Below are positions 19,357 through 27,317 of a stretch of 64,000 bases of DNA, in pieces. The first letter of the stretch is position 1; each line of letters starts with the position of its first letter. This DNA comes from Archangium violaceum. GTDB taxonomy: Bacteria > Myxococcota > Myxococcia > Myxococcales > Myxococcaceae. Under the pieces are notes generated by a model. It was given only the letters and a program-made list of their open reading frames with translations. It made no database searches and was not told where the DNA came from. Position numbers and translations under genes: made by a program. The stretch lies in assembly GCF_016859125.1 (NCBI RefSeq), contig NZ_CP069338.1, positions 62,001 to 126,000 on the forward strand. Direction: 5' to 3'.

Positions 19357-19458
19357 GTGCCGGACATCGTAGCGCCACCGTCACGCCCACGCACCCGAGC
19401 GGGATTGCACGAAGCCGGGAGGAGAAGCGACACTCGAGTTCCCCCGAACGAGGTTTCG
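19357..19458. promoter_or_regulatory. Divergent promoter region of the A-KR-ACP locus
   Basis: This 102-bp gap separates the two divergent arms of the biosynthetic locus and must carry both start regions. I see no convincing -10/-35 pair or operator. The plus-strand start has GAACGAGG shortly upstream of ATGATG at 19459/19462. Confidence 0.4.
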
Positions 19459-20970
19459 ATGATGGCTCCGCGCAGCGCCACGCCCCCCGCCCTGGCGAAG
19501 TCCCTGCATTTCTGGGCGCGCAACGCCTCGAATGAATCGGCGCTGCTGCGCACCTCGCTGAGCGTGGGTCTCTTCGACGCACTGCCAGTGGAGGGCGAGG
19601 GCACGCCGGTGACGGTGAGACAGCTCGCGGAGCAGGTGGGGGCCACGGTCCGCGGCGTGCGCTCACTGGTTGAACTGCTGGTGTGCCTGGGACTGGTGCA
19701 CATGGACGATGCGCGTGGCCTCACGCTGGCCCGTCCGGTGGCGGCCTTCCTGAGGGACGCCCCCTTCAAGGAGAGGCTCCACGACGTGGCGCGGTGGTGG
19801 GGGCCCGTGGGCCTCCTGGAGGACGCGGTGCGGAGCGGCGAGGCGGTGGAGCACGGAGGCCAGCGCTGGGACGTGCTCGACCACTACCGGCGGCTCTTCC
19901 TGGAAACGACGCCCGCCCCCTCACCGGAGGCGGAGGACTTCTTCGACCGCTTCGCGCGCAGCAGCGCACGCACCTGGCTCCTGGTAGCCGTGGGCCGGAT
20001 GGGACTGCTCGATCAGCTCGCCACGGGCCCTCAGGAAGAAGCGACGCTCCGAGCGGCGATGGGAGCCAGCGAGCGGGGCCTGCGCACGGTGCTGGACGTG
20101 CTGGCCCACCTGGGGCTCACCCGGACCGAAGGCACCACGGTGCGCTTCACGGACGAGGCCCGGCAGGTGCTCGAGGGCAAGGCATTGCAGTACCTGCTCC
20201 GCTCCTTCTCCGTCTCCGCGCAGTACTGGGAGGCGCTGGAGCGGCTCGACGAGACGGTGCGGCACGAGCGCTTCATCCTGGACCTGAAGGATCCCGAGGT
20301 GAGCCGGCGCTTCTACGCGGACAACTCGAACCAGATCACGGCGGTGTTCGCCTCGCACTTCCAGCTCAGCCGGCGCGCGGCCTCGACGATTGCCCAGGTA
20401 CGGCCGCTGACGGGCGCCTCGGTGCTCGACATCGGCACGGGCTCGGGTGTGTGGGGCGTGGCCTTCGCGAGGACGGAGCCCACGGCGCACGTCACCTACT
20501 TCGACCAGGAGGCGGTGCTCGCGCAGGCGAAGCGCAATGTGGAACAACTCCAGGCGTTGAGCCGGGCACGCTTCTGGGCGGGCAACCTCTTCACCCAGGA
20601 TTTCGGGAGCGCCGCGTACGACTTCATCATCCTCCCGCAGGTGCTCAACGTGCTGCGGCCCGAGTCCCTGCCGGACATGTTCCGCCGCGTGGCGCGCGCG
20701 CTGAAACCAGACGGCATCCTCGTCATCGCCGAGTACGTGCTCGACGAGCGGCGCGACGGCCCGCTGGACCACCTCTACTTCGGGCTGCGGCGCTTCCTCA
20801 CCAACGAGGGGGATCTGCTCTCCCACTCGGAGTACCGCGAGCTGTTGGCGGACGTGGGCCTCACCGCGTCGGTCTGCCTGCCGCTCCCCACGCAGGAGCT
20901 GCTCCTCGCCGCGCGCTCCGGGGTGACGCTGCCCACGCGGCTCGCGCCTACCACGCGCACGGGCGTCTGA
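19459..20970 (+). CDS. SAM-dependent methyltransferase (plant-type O-methyltransferase fold), paralogue 1
   Basis: 503 aa, about 150 longer than the usual 340-350 aa of this family. Two winged-helix/dimerisation-like segments precede the catalytic part: residues ~15-100 (SLHFWARNASNESALL... QVGATVRGVRSLVELLVCLGLV) and ~170-250 (LLVAVGRMGLLDQLATG... ERGLRTVLDVLAHLGL). The SAM site is VLDIGTGSGVWG at ~321, followed by VTYFDQEAVL and DFIILPQVLNVL. Its closest visible relative is the product of 23225-24721, which has the same order of segments. It probably methylates the product, or an intermediate, of the adjacent A-KR-ACP enzyme. The start ATGATG follows a GAGG site; no in-frame ATG nearby gives a more coherent N-terminus. 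Confidence 0.87.
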   Translation: MMAPRSATPPALAKSLHFWARNASNESALLRTSLSVGLFDALPVEGEGTPVTVRQLAEQVGATVRGVRSLVELLVCLGLVHMDDARGLTLARPVAAFLRDAPFKERLHDVARWWGPVGLLEDAVRSGEAVEHGGQRWDVLDHYRRLFLETTPAPSPEAEDFFDRFARSSARTWLLVAVGRMGLLDQLATGPQEEATLRAAMGASERGLRTVLDVLAHLGLTRTEGTTVRFTDEARQVLEGKALQYLLRSFSVSAQYWEALERLDETVRHERFILDLKDPEVSRRFYADNSNQITAVFASHFQLSRRAASTIAQVRPLTGASVLDIGTGSGVWGVAFARTEPTAHVTYFDQEAVLAQAKRNVEQLQALSRARFWAGNLFTQDFGSAAYDFIILPQVLNVLRPESLPDMFRRVARALKPDGILVIAEYVLDERRDGPLDHLYFGLRRFLTNEGDLLSHSEYRELLADVGLTASVCLPLPTQELLLAARSGVTLPTRLAPTTRTGV

Positions 20971-21069
20971 CGCACCCCGTCATCCGCACGCCAGGGCGCT
21001 GCTCACTTGCTCAGAATCCGAGCGGCGGATTAGACTCGAATTACACTTTTTTGCCCCCCCGGAAGCTCC

Positions 21070-22158
21070 ATGCGCCTGGCGCCGCTGGACAGCCCTCCCC
21101 GTACGAGCGATGGCCTGGCGCCCGCCGAGCGGGAGCGCTCCACCTCGGTGGCGGCACGGCTGAGAGCGACGTATGCGCGAGAGGTGGCCCGGATGGGCAA
21201 CCACGCGCACTCGACAGCCGGGGGAATCGGACACCTGGCCTTGCACCTCGGGCTCGGCCTGGGAGCGGCCCTCGGAGCCCACGCGCTGCTGGAGACGTGG
21301 CCCGTGGCGGGCTGGACGCTCTACCCGCTGGTGGCCTTCTTCATCGCCACCCGCTTCCGTGCGCTCGGCAACATGCTGCACGAGGCGTGTCACGGCATGT
21401 TCGTGCGCGGCAAGCGCTTCAACCGCGTCTTCGGGCACCTGCTGGCCATCATCGATCTGACCGCGCTCGAGCCCTACACGCGCGAGCACTTCACGCACCA
21501 CCAGCACCTGGGAGACCCGGAGAGGGATCTGGACTTCGTGCCGCGCCGCCCGTTCGGGTTCGCCGAGCCCACGGAACACTTCGCGCGGCGCCACCTGTTG
21601 CGACCGCTGCTGCTCATCCACCTCCCGTCCTTCGTGCGCCCGGTGCTCTTCAGCCGCACGGATCCATGGCCGGTGACGCTGTGCAGGTGGGCCTTCGTGG
21701 CGGGGCTGCTCGCGCTGGCGCACTGGGGCGTGGGCTGGAGGGCCTTCGGGCTCTTCTACGTGCTGCCCTACTTCGTGGCCTACCAGATCATCCGCTACTG
21801 GTCGGACGCGGCGGATCACGCGGGCATCATCGGCTCGGCGGACGAGTTCCACCGCTCGCGCAACCACATCTTCGCGTGGGGGTGGCTCAACCGGATGCTC
21901 TTCCCACGCAATGACCAATACCACCTCACGCACCACCTCTTCCCGGCCGTGCCCACCACCGCGCAGGGCCGGGTGCACGAGCTCCTCATGAAGGATCCGG
22001 AGTACGCGGAGCGCCCGCACTCGCTCTCCGCGCTGCTGTCTCGAGCGCGTCCAGGGCTTCGGGGAAGTGGTCCGGAGACATGCCCAGACCCAGACGGAAA
22101 CCGTGGCCACGCTCCAGCGGGTGGGCCCCCGCGGGGTCGCCGTGCTCCATGGCGCTGA
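21070..22158 (+). CDS. Membrane fatty acid desaturase/hydroxylase family protein
   Basis: 362 aa. The three histidine boxes of membrane di-iron desaturases are present: HEACH (~104), HFTHHQH (~140) and HLTHHLFP (~285). There is an additional SDAADHAG at ~240, with hydrophobic helices between the boxes. Such enzymes insert a double bond or hydroxyl into an acyl chain using O2. The Arg/Pro/Gly-rich tail after ~325 is unusual and is encoded antisense to the end of the convergent aminotransferase gene (173-bp overlap), so the tail may have arisen by stop-codon loss. It lies 99 bp downstream of methyltransferase 1 on the same strand. In context it probably modifies the acyl part of the locus product; a role in general lipid metabolism is the alternative. 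Confidence 0.86.
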   Translation: MRLAPLDSPPRTSDGLAPAERERSTSVAARLRATYAREVARMGNHAHSTAGGIGHLALHLGLGLGAALGAHALLETWPVAGWTLYPLVAFFIATRFRALGNMLHEACHGMFVRGKRFNRVFGHLLAIIDLTALEPYTREHFTHHQHLGDPERDLDFVPRRPFGFAEPTEHFARRHLLRPLLLIHLPSFVRPVLFSRTDPWPVTLCRWAFVAGLLALAHWGVGWRAFGLFYVLPYFVAYQIIRYWSDAADHAGIIGSADEFHRSRNHIFAWGWLNRMLFPRNDQYHLTHHLFPAVPTTAQGRVHELLMKDPEYAERPHSLSALLSRARPGLRGSGPETCPDPDGNRGHAPAGGPPRGRRAPWR

Positions 22159-23188
22159 GCGGCAGGACGAACACCCCGGCCTCGCCGAGCGCCTGGAGCT
22201 TCGCCTCGAACTCCTTCGGGCCGGCCACGCCGCTCACGCCGATGCAGGTGACGAGTCCTCCCACCGGAGCCACGCCGTACACGCCTTGGGAGCGCTCCAG
22301 GAACGAGGAGAGGAGACGCCGGTTCCGCATCCACTCCTCGCGGGCCTGACGCAAGGCGGGACTGCCGAGATCCTTGAGCACCTCGAGGGAGATCCACTCG
22401 GCGACCGGGTTCACCGTGTGCGTGGTGTAGTTCTTCTCGTTCTGCACGCGCGCGAGCATGGCGGTATCGCCCACGCACCAGCCGATGCGCAGACCGGGGC
22501 AGCCCAGACACTTGATGAAGGAGCCGGTGACGAAGGTCCTGGCGCCGGGCCGGTACACGGTGGCGCCCAGAACCTCCGTGTCCGAGGAGAGGAAGCGATA
22601 GTGCTCGTCACCCACGAGCGTGGCGCCGGAGCGCTCCGTCCAACGGGAGATGCGCTCCAGCAACTCCGGGTCCAGGACCAGGCCACTCGGGTTGTGGGGG
22701 TTGTTGATGACAACCACGTCCGGGGAATCGCGCTCGAGCCGTGCGAGCCACTCGTCCGCGTCGATGGAGGGCACGCCGCGCAAGTCCCAGCGCACGGGCA
22801 GGCGGACGAGCTCCGCGCCCTGCCGCATGGGGAGCTCATAGAGGAGCTGGAAGGCCGGCCAGGCGAGGGCCACCTTGCGAGGGCGGAGCTGCCGGAAGAG
22901 GAGCAGCAGGGCCTCGCTGGTGCCGGTGGTGATGAGGACGTTGTCGCGCGTGGCGCCGGGGTGCATGGCGGCCACGAGGTCGCGCAGGTCGGCACGGCCC
23001 CAGTTGGGGCTGTCACGCAGCAGGGTGGAGAGGAACGTGTCCAGGGCGCGCTGGGGGCTGACACCGGAGCCGGTGAGCAGCTCTCCAACGGTGCGGGGCC
23101 GGGCTCCGGACTCGCCAAGGTTGTAGCGCGCGGTGAAGCGCGAGCCCTCGAGGTAGTCCTCCATGAAGAACGAGCGAAGGAGTTCCAT
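21986..23188 (-). CDS. PLP-dependent class I/II aminotransferase-fold enzyme
   Basis: 400 aa. Fold-type I features: TTGTSEALL (phosphate-binding region), NNPHNPSG (pyridine-ring Asn), GDEHYRF (Asp/Tyr), the Schiff-base Lys in GSFIKCLGCPGLRIGW (~226), and the substrate Arg region FRLGLGMSP. The general plan (a short N-terminal segment ending in YNLGESG, then LRDSPNWGRADLRDL) resembles small-molecule biosynthetic members such as capreomycidine-synthase-like enzymes. That resemblance is from memory and weak; transaminase, decarboxylase or cyclase activity cannot be told apart. It lies 36 bp downstream of methyltransferase 2 on the minus strand, so it is likely co-transcribed, and its 3' end overlaps the desaturase gene. 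Confidence 0.85.
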   Translation of the reverse strand: MELLRSFFMEDYLEGSRFTARYNLGESGARPRTVGELLTGSGVSPQRALDTFLSTLLRDSPNWGRADLRDLVAAMHPGATRDNVLITTGTSEALLLLFRQLRPRKVALAWPAFQLLYELPMRQGAELVRLPVRWDLRGVPSIDADEWLARLERDSPDVVVINNPHNPSGLVLDPELLERISRWTERSGATLVGDEHYRFLSSDTEVLGATVYRPGARTFVTGSFIKCLGCPGLRIGWCVGDTAMLARVQNEKNYTTHTVNPVAEWISLEVLKDLGSPALRQAREEWMRNRRLLSSFLERSQGVYGVAPVGGLVTCIGVSGVAGPKEFEAKLQALGEAGVFVLPLSAMEHGDPAGAHPLERGHGFRLGLGMSPDHFPEALDALETAARRASAGAPRTPDPS

Positions 23189-23224
23189 GTTCCTCCAGAC
23201 GGGACGGTGGAAGGGAAGACAGCG

Positions 23225-24721
23225 TCAGCGGACCGGGGCTCCGTCCGCCCAGGAGACGTCACCGCGCGAGGCGATGACGACCTGCTGGATGGGCATCTCG
23301 AAAGCACGGGAGGACAGGAGTCCCACGGGCTCGAGCAGCCGCCGGAAGTCGGGCATGGACAACACATCGCCCTCGTTCGACACGTAGCGGCGCAGTGAGA
23401 AGTAGAGCGCGTCCAGGGGACCATCGCGCCGGTCGGTGAGCAGATAGCCCGAGATGACGAGCAACCCCTGGGGACGCAGGGCGCGGGCGAGCTTCGCGAA
23501 GAGTCCCGGCAGCGCCTCGGGAGGAAGCGCGGGGATGACCTGGGGCAGGAGGATGACGTCGTACTGGGACTCGCCGTAATCGACGGAGAGGCAGTCGCCG
23601 GCCCAATAACGCGCACGCCCCTCCAGCTTGAGCTTCGCGATGTTGGGCTTCACCTGCTCCAGGACGTGCTCGGAGTCCAGGTAGGTAACGTGGAGCGAGG
23701 GCTCGGTCAACCCGAAGGCGGCGCCCCAGACACCCGAGCCGGTGCCCACGTCGAGAACACGTGCGTCCTTCAGGGGGCGCATGCGGGCGACGAGCTCCGC
23801 GGCCTTGCGACCCAGCTTCACATGCGAGGCGAAGATGCCGGTGATGCGCGAGGCATTGCGCTGGTAGATGCGCCTGGCGGTCTCGGGGTCGCGCAGATCC
23901 AACCGGAACACGCGTTGGGTCACGGCCTCATCCAGGTGCCCGAAGGCCTCCCAGTAGTCCATGGTGGCCGGGAACGAGCGCAGGAAATACGGCAGGCTGC
24001 TCGCGTCCAGGGAGCGGCTGGCCAGCTCGGAGAAACCGAGGGCCTCGCCCTCCTGCCGGACGATCCCCATGGACCCGAGGACCCCGAGCAGGACGCACAG
24101 CGCCTCGGGCTGGGAGCCGGTTGTCTTCGCCAGCTCCACGAGGGGCCGGGGCCCGGACACCAGCGCCTCCAACAACCCCACCTCACCGCTCGTCACGAGC
24201 GCCTGGGTGCGCAGGAAGTTGCGGGCGGCACGATCGTCGTAGTCCGCGGCGAGGACATCCTGCTCGGGCACGCGAGGCGCCAGGAACTCCTGCCGGTACC
24301 ATCCGAGCAGCTCACGGGACCCACCAGACCCATCCACTGGCGCACCGGTGCGAACGGCCTCGGGCAGCAACGCGGACACGGACCACCAGCTCCGCGCCTC
24401 GCGCATCCGGGCGACGAACTCGGGCCGACGAAGGAAGGCACTCGCCGCAGGGAGCGAATAACCCCTCCCCTCCTCCAGCCGGACGAAGCCGAGCCCCACC
24501 AGCGGCTCGATGACGGAGCGAGTCCCTCGCACGGTGCCACCGATACGCTGAGCGAGCTCCTCCAGGGACACAGGAGTGGGGCCCTCGTCCGGGAGGTGCT
24601 CGAACATTCCGAGCGCGAAAGCGCCCAGGAGCGCCGCCGACTCATTGCTCGCGTCACGAGCCCAGAAGTTGAGTTGCTGGACGAAGGCTGTCTGGGAGGA
24701 CGCGGGGGTGGACTCGGCCAA
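23225..24721 (-). CDS. SAM-dependent methyltransferase (plant-type O-methyltransferase fold), paralogue 2
   Basis: 498 aa. It has the same layout as the 19459-20970 product: FWARDASNES near the N-terminus, a first winged-helix segment (IGGTVRGTRSVIEPLVGLGFV), a second one (LVTSGEVGLLEALVSG), a DYWEAFGHLDEAV linker, then SAM motif VLDVGTGSGVWG, VTYLDSEHVL and DVILLPQVIPALP. The shared stretch RRDGPLD-LYF-LRR and many other positions show a duplication within this locus. Two methyltransferases suggest two methylations, or O- versus C/N-methylation, on one scaffold; regiochemistry cannot be read. It is the first gene of a minus-strand pair with the PLP enzyme. The ATG at 24721 is the only start giving the paired N-terminus. 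Confidence 0.87.
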   Translation of the reverse strand: MAESTPASSQTAFVQQLNFWARDASNESAALLGAFALGMFEHLPDEGPTPVSLEELAQRIGGTVRGTRSVIEPLVGLGFVRLEEGRGYSLPAASAFLRRPEFVARMREARSWWSVSALLPEAVRTGAPVDGSGGSRELLGWYRQEFLAPRVPEQDVLAADYDDRAARNFLRTQALVTSGEVGLLEALVSGPRPLVELAKTTGSQPEALCVLLGVLGSMGIVRQEGEALGFSELASRSLDASSLPYFLRSFPATMDYWEAFGHLDEAVTQRVFRLDLRDPETARRIYQRNASRITGIFASHVKLGRKAAELVARMRPLKDARVLDVGTGSGVWGAAFGLTEPSLHVTYLDSEHVLEQVKPNIAKLKLEGRARYWAGDCLSVDYGESQYDVILLPQVIPALPPEALPGLFAKLARALRPQGLLVISGYLLTDRRDGPLDALYFSLRRYVSNEGDVLSMPDFRRLLEPVGLLSSRAFEMPIQQVVIASRGDVSWADGAPVR

Positions 24722-24924
24722 GATGCATGCCTCGAGGGGTCACGCCAGCGGAGCCTCGGCCACCGGCGATTCTGCGGGGGGACCCGAAGTATGACCCAGC
24801 GGACCACCGGTTTGCACCTGGGCCTCGGCAACCGAGCCGGGTCCCTGGCGCGTGTGAGCAATTCCCCTCGGGGTGGCACCACACTCACCGTGCGCCCCAG
24901 TCCTGTGAACCGCCGTTGAACCGA

Positions 24925-24944
24925 TCCTCCCGGCCGCGGGAGGA
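24925..24944 (-). terminator. Hairpin downstream of cysteine desulfurase
   Basis: Arms TCCTCCC (24925-24931) and GGGAGGA (24938-24944) form a perfect 7-bp stem with a 6-nt loop, 30 bp after the cysteine desulfurase stop. No U-tract follows on the minus strand. It may still protect or end that transcript before the methyltransferase gene. Confidence 0.35.
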
Positions 24945-24974
24945 GAAGGACAAACTCGAGGCACTGCGCCTGTT

Positions 24975-26138
24975 TCAAGTGTGGCTGGCCTGAGCACCCA
25001 CCGACAGGCGCTTCCACGCGGCGGCGAGCGCGTCCGCGGCCACCACCACGTCCTCGTGTGTCGTCGTCCGTCCCAGGGACAGGCGCACCGAACCGAGCGC
25101 CGCGGAGGGTTCCACACCCATGGCCGTGATGATGGAGGAAGCGGACTCCTCACCCGCGTGGCACGCCGAGCCCGTGGACGCGGCCACCTCGGGCGCCGCC
25201 GCCAGCAGCGCGGAGCCACTCACGCCGGGGAAACGCACGTTGAGCGTATTGGGCAGCCTCTCTTCCGGATGACCATTGAGCGCCAGCGCCGGAACACGCG
25301 CTCGCAGCCGCTCCCAGAGTTCGTCCCGGAGCCCACGCACCCGCGCCGCATCCTCCGCCACCGTGCGAAGCGCCACCTCGCAGGCGACCCCGAGTCCCAC
25401 GATGGACGCGACGTTCTCCGTCCCCGGCCGCAGGCCACGCTCGTGCCCCGCGCCGAGCAGTACCGGGCGCAGCGGCGTGCCCCGCCGCACGTACAGGGCC
25501 CCCACGCCCTTGGGCGCGCCGAACTTGTGACCCACCACGGTGAGCAGGTCCACGCCAAGCGCGTCCACGGACACGGGCAGCTTGCCCACGGACTGGGCCG
25601 CGTCGGTGTGCACCCACACGCCCCGAGCCCGAGCCTCGCGGGCGATCTCCGCGATGGGCTGCAACACCCCCGTCTCATTGTTGGCGTGCATGAGGGTGAC
25701 GAGCGCCGTGTCGCCATGCAGCGCGGCCACCGCCTCGTGGACGCGGACACGGCCTTCCGCGTCCACCGGGAGCCAGGTCACCCGCCAGCCCTGCTTCTCC
25801 AACTCGTGGCAGGGCTCGGTGGTGGCCGGGTGCTCGATGACGGAGGTCACCACGTGACGCTTGTCCGGGAGCGCCGCCGCCACACCACGGATGGCGAGGT
25901 TGTTGGCCTCGGTGCCATGCGCGACGAAGAAGATCTCCTCCGCCGCCGCGCCGAGCAGCGCCGCCACCTGGGCCCGGGCGCGATCGACGGCCTCGCGAGC
26001 CCGGCGCCCGTAGACGTGAGCACTCGACGGATTGCCGAAGTGCTCACGCAGGTAGGGCACCATGGCATCGACCACCTCGGGCAGCAGCGGCGCGGTGGCG
26101 TTGTGGTCCAGGTAGATGGGCTCGTTTGGCACGGTCAT
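24975..26138 (-). CDS. Cysteine desulfurase (NifS/IscS family)
   Basis: 387 aa from the ATG at 26138 (MTVPNEPIYLDHNAT). An ATG at 26150, with a GGGAG a little further upstream, would add four residues. It is a PLP enzyme that releases sulfur from L-cysteine onto its own active-site Cys for Fe-S clusters or tRNA thiolation. Motifs: YLDHNATAPLLP, HGTEANNLAIRG (PLP phosphate), VIEHPATTEP, HANNETGVLQP, the Schiff-base Lys in GHKFGAPKG (~205), RPGTENVASIVG, and the catalytic Cys in STGSACHAGEES (~326). The short loop around the Cys is NifS-like. No iscU, iscA or suf gene is nearby, so its client pathway is not shown by context. Confidence 0.92.
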   Translation of the reverse strand: MTVPNEPIYLDHNATAPLLPEVVDAMVPYLREHFGNPSSAHVYGRRAREAVDRARAQVAALLGAAAEEIFFVAHGTEANNLAIRGVAAALPDKRHVVTSVIEHPATTEPCHELEKQGWRVTWLPVDAEGRVRVHEAVAALHGDTALVTLMHANNETGVLQPIAEIAREARARGVWVHTDAAQSVGKLPVSVDALGVDLLTVVGHKFGAPKGVGALYVRRGTPLRPVLLGAGHERGLRPGTENVASIVGLGVACEVALRTVAEDAARVRGLRDELWERLRARVPALALNGHPEERLPNTLNVRFPGVSGSALLAAAPEVAASTGSACHAGEESASSIITAMGVEPSAALGSVRLSLGRTTTHEDVVVAADALAAAWKRLSVGAQASHT

Positions 26139-26227
26139 ACGGCCCGGCATTCTCGCCCATCTCCCAGGACTCCGGCGAGGCTCACGGGACGTCCGTTGGA
26201 TCCCACCCCGTCCCATCGAGAACACGC

Positions 26228-26485
26228 CCCCGTCAGGGGGCCGTAATCATAGGTGATCATGATCCTGTCGATCGTCTTGCCCGCGAGCCACTGACCGATC
26301 CGGGACTTCGTCTGTGTCCACGCGTTGACGGTGCCACGGCTGGCGCCAGGGTGCATGCTGATGCCGTTGACGTCCGTCGCCCCCGAGTCCCGGAGCGTCG
26401 AGCCGTCCGTCATCACGAGCTCCACGGTCACGTGCTGGGAGAGGCTGTTCAGTGGGTACGTCCAGAAGGACAGCTGGGTCGAGGA
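26228..26485 (-). pseudogene. Relic of a glycoside-hydrolase accessory (NPCBM/GH92-like) domain
   Basis: About 86 codons in one frame read as a recognisable fragment: FWTYPLNSLSQHVTVELV, TDGSTLRDSGATDVNGISMH, IGQWLAGKTIDRIMITYD and YGPLTG. This resembles the 'F-TDGT-L-DSGA-DQNG ... GKTIDR--VAYD' beta-sandwich segment seen in secreted glycosidases (my recollection of the family, not a search). Upstream the frame turns into nonsense under the WYL gene, and downstream it runs into the desulfurase promoter without a proper end. It appears to be the residue of a deleted gene. Confidence 0.5.
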
Positions 26486-26513
26486 CTGAACCGGGCGAAT
26501 AGAGCTTGGAAAT

Positions 26514-27221
26514 TCATTGCCGCCGCGGGGACGGACGCGCGCGTGCCTCCAGCGAGCGGCGCCACCGGGCGCGCAAGGCGGCGGGACGCTCCGGATGGAG
26601 CTCGTCCAGGAAGTCCGCGCCCACCACCCGGTCCGTGCGGAAGCTCCGAAAATCCCTTCGCAGCTCGCACCAGGCAATCAGCAGGCGCACGGTGTCCATG
26701 TAGCCGACGATGACGGGCCAGACGGTGCGCTCGCTCGTGCGGCCCTGCTCGTCGCGATAGCGCAGGACGATCTTCCGCCCCTCGCGAATGGAGGCGCGCA
26801 CCCGGGCGACGTCCAGCCCATCCGGAGTAACGTTCCAGACGGGTGGCGTACCGGAGGCCGGCTCGAGAACGTAGGGTTGCAGGCGCTCGGGTACGGTGGC
26901 GCGGATCTTGGCGATCAAATCCCTCGCGGCCCGGGCCAGGGCGGGATCCGCGCGCCCGGCCACCCATTGGGCACCCAGCACCGCCGCCTCGATCTCGTCG
27001 GCTGTCAGCATCAGGGGTGGCATGTCGAAGCCAACATCCAGCACATAGCCCACACCCGCCTCGCCGCGGATCGGCGTGCGCTGGTCCATCAGCGCGGCGA
27101 TGTCGCGGTAGACGCTGCGCTTGGAGGTCTCCAGCTCGGCGGCGATGGCATCGGCGGTGACCGGCCCCCGGGCCCGCCGGAGGATCTGGATGATCTGGAA
27201 GAGGCGTTCGGCGCGTCTCAT
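26514..27221 (-). CDS. YafY-like HTH/WYL-domain transcriptional regulator
   Basis: 235 aa. An N-terminal DeoR-type winged helix (residues ~1-60: LFQIIQILRRARGPVTADAIA, then TSKRSVYRDIAAL) is followed by the PLMLTADEIEAAVLGAQWV linker and a C-terminal WYL-type fold (~130-215: IREGRKIVLRYRDEQG, LLIAWCELRRDFRSFRTDRV). The literal Trp-Tyr-Leu is not conserved, as in many YafY proteins. ATG 27221 (MRRAERLF) was chosen over a start 33 bp upstream because it matches the family start. It is divergent from a glutathione S-transferase gene with a palindrome between them, so it probably regulates that gene and itself. The ligand is unknown. Confidence 0.9.
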   Translation of the reverse strand: MRRAERLFQIIQILRRARGPVTADAIAAELETSKRSVYRDIAALMDQRTPIRGEAGVGYVLDVGFDMPPLMLTADEIEAAVLGAQWVAGRADPALARAARDLIAKIRATVPERLQPYVLEPASGTPPVWNVTPDGLDVARVRASIREGRKIVLRYRDEQGRTSERTVWPVIVGYMDTVRLLIAWCELRRDFRSFRTDRVVGADFLDELHPERPAALRARWRRSLEARARPSPRRQ

Positions 27222-27242
27222 GAAACCATCATCGTGAATCGA

Positions 27243-27264
27243 TGCTGACAGCATGCTGGCAGCA
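27243..27264. promoter_or_regulatory. Near-perfect 22-bp palindrome, candidate WYL-regulator operator
   Basis: Arms TGCTGACAG and CTGGCAGCA flank a central CATG. Ten of eleven base pairs are complementary, with one A/G mismatch at 27248/27259. It lies in the 96-bp gap between the divergent WYL regulator and GST genes, 22 bp from the regulator ATG and 54 bp from the GST ATG, a natural place for an autoregulatory operator. Confidence 0.55.
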
Positions 27265-27317
27265 GGGTGGCGGTAGCAAGGGGGCGTTTATTGGCGATGC
27301 TGTCCAGGAGGATTGTC

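Noticed and set aside
15382-19440. Very long open frame on the plus strand running opposite the A-KR-ACP gene and into methyltransferase 1
   Set aside because: It is the antisense shadow of a GC-rich gene (few stops in that frame). Its translation is low-complexity Arg/His/Gly/Gln with no motifs; real coding in that frame begins only at 19459.
21070-24721. Assignment of the PLP enzyme as capreomycidine synthase
   Set aside because: The overall plan recalls that group, but no arginine hydroxylase or matching NRPS module is visible, so only the fold-level call is kept.
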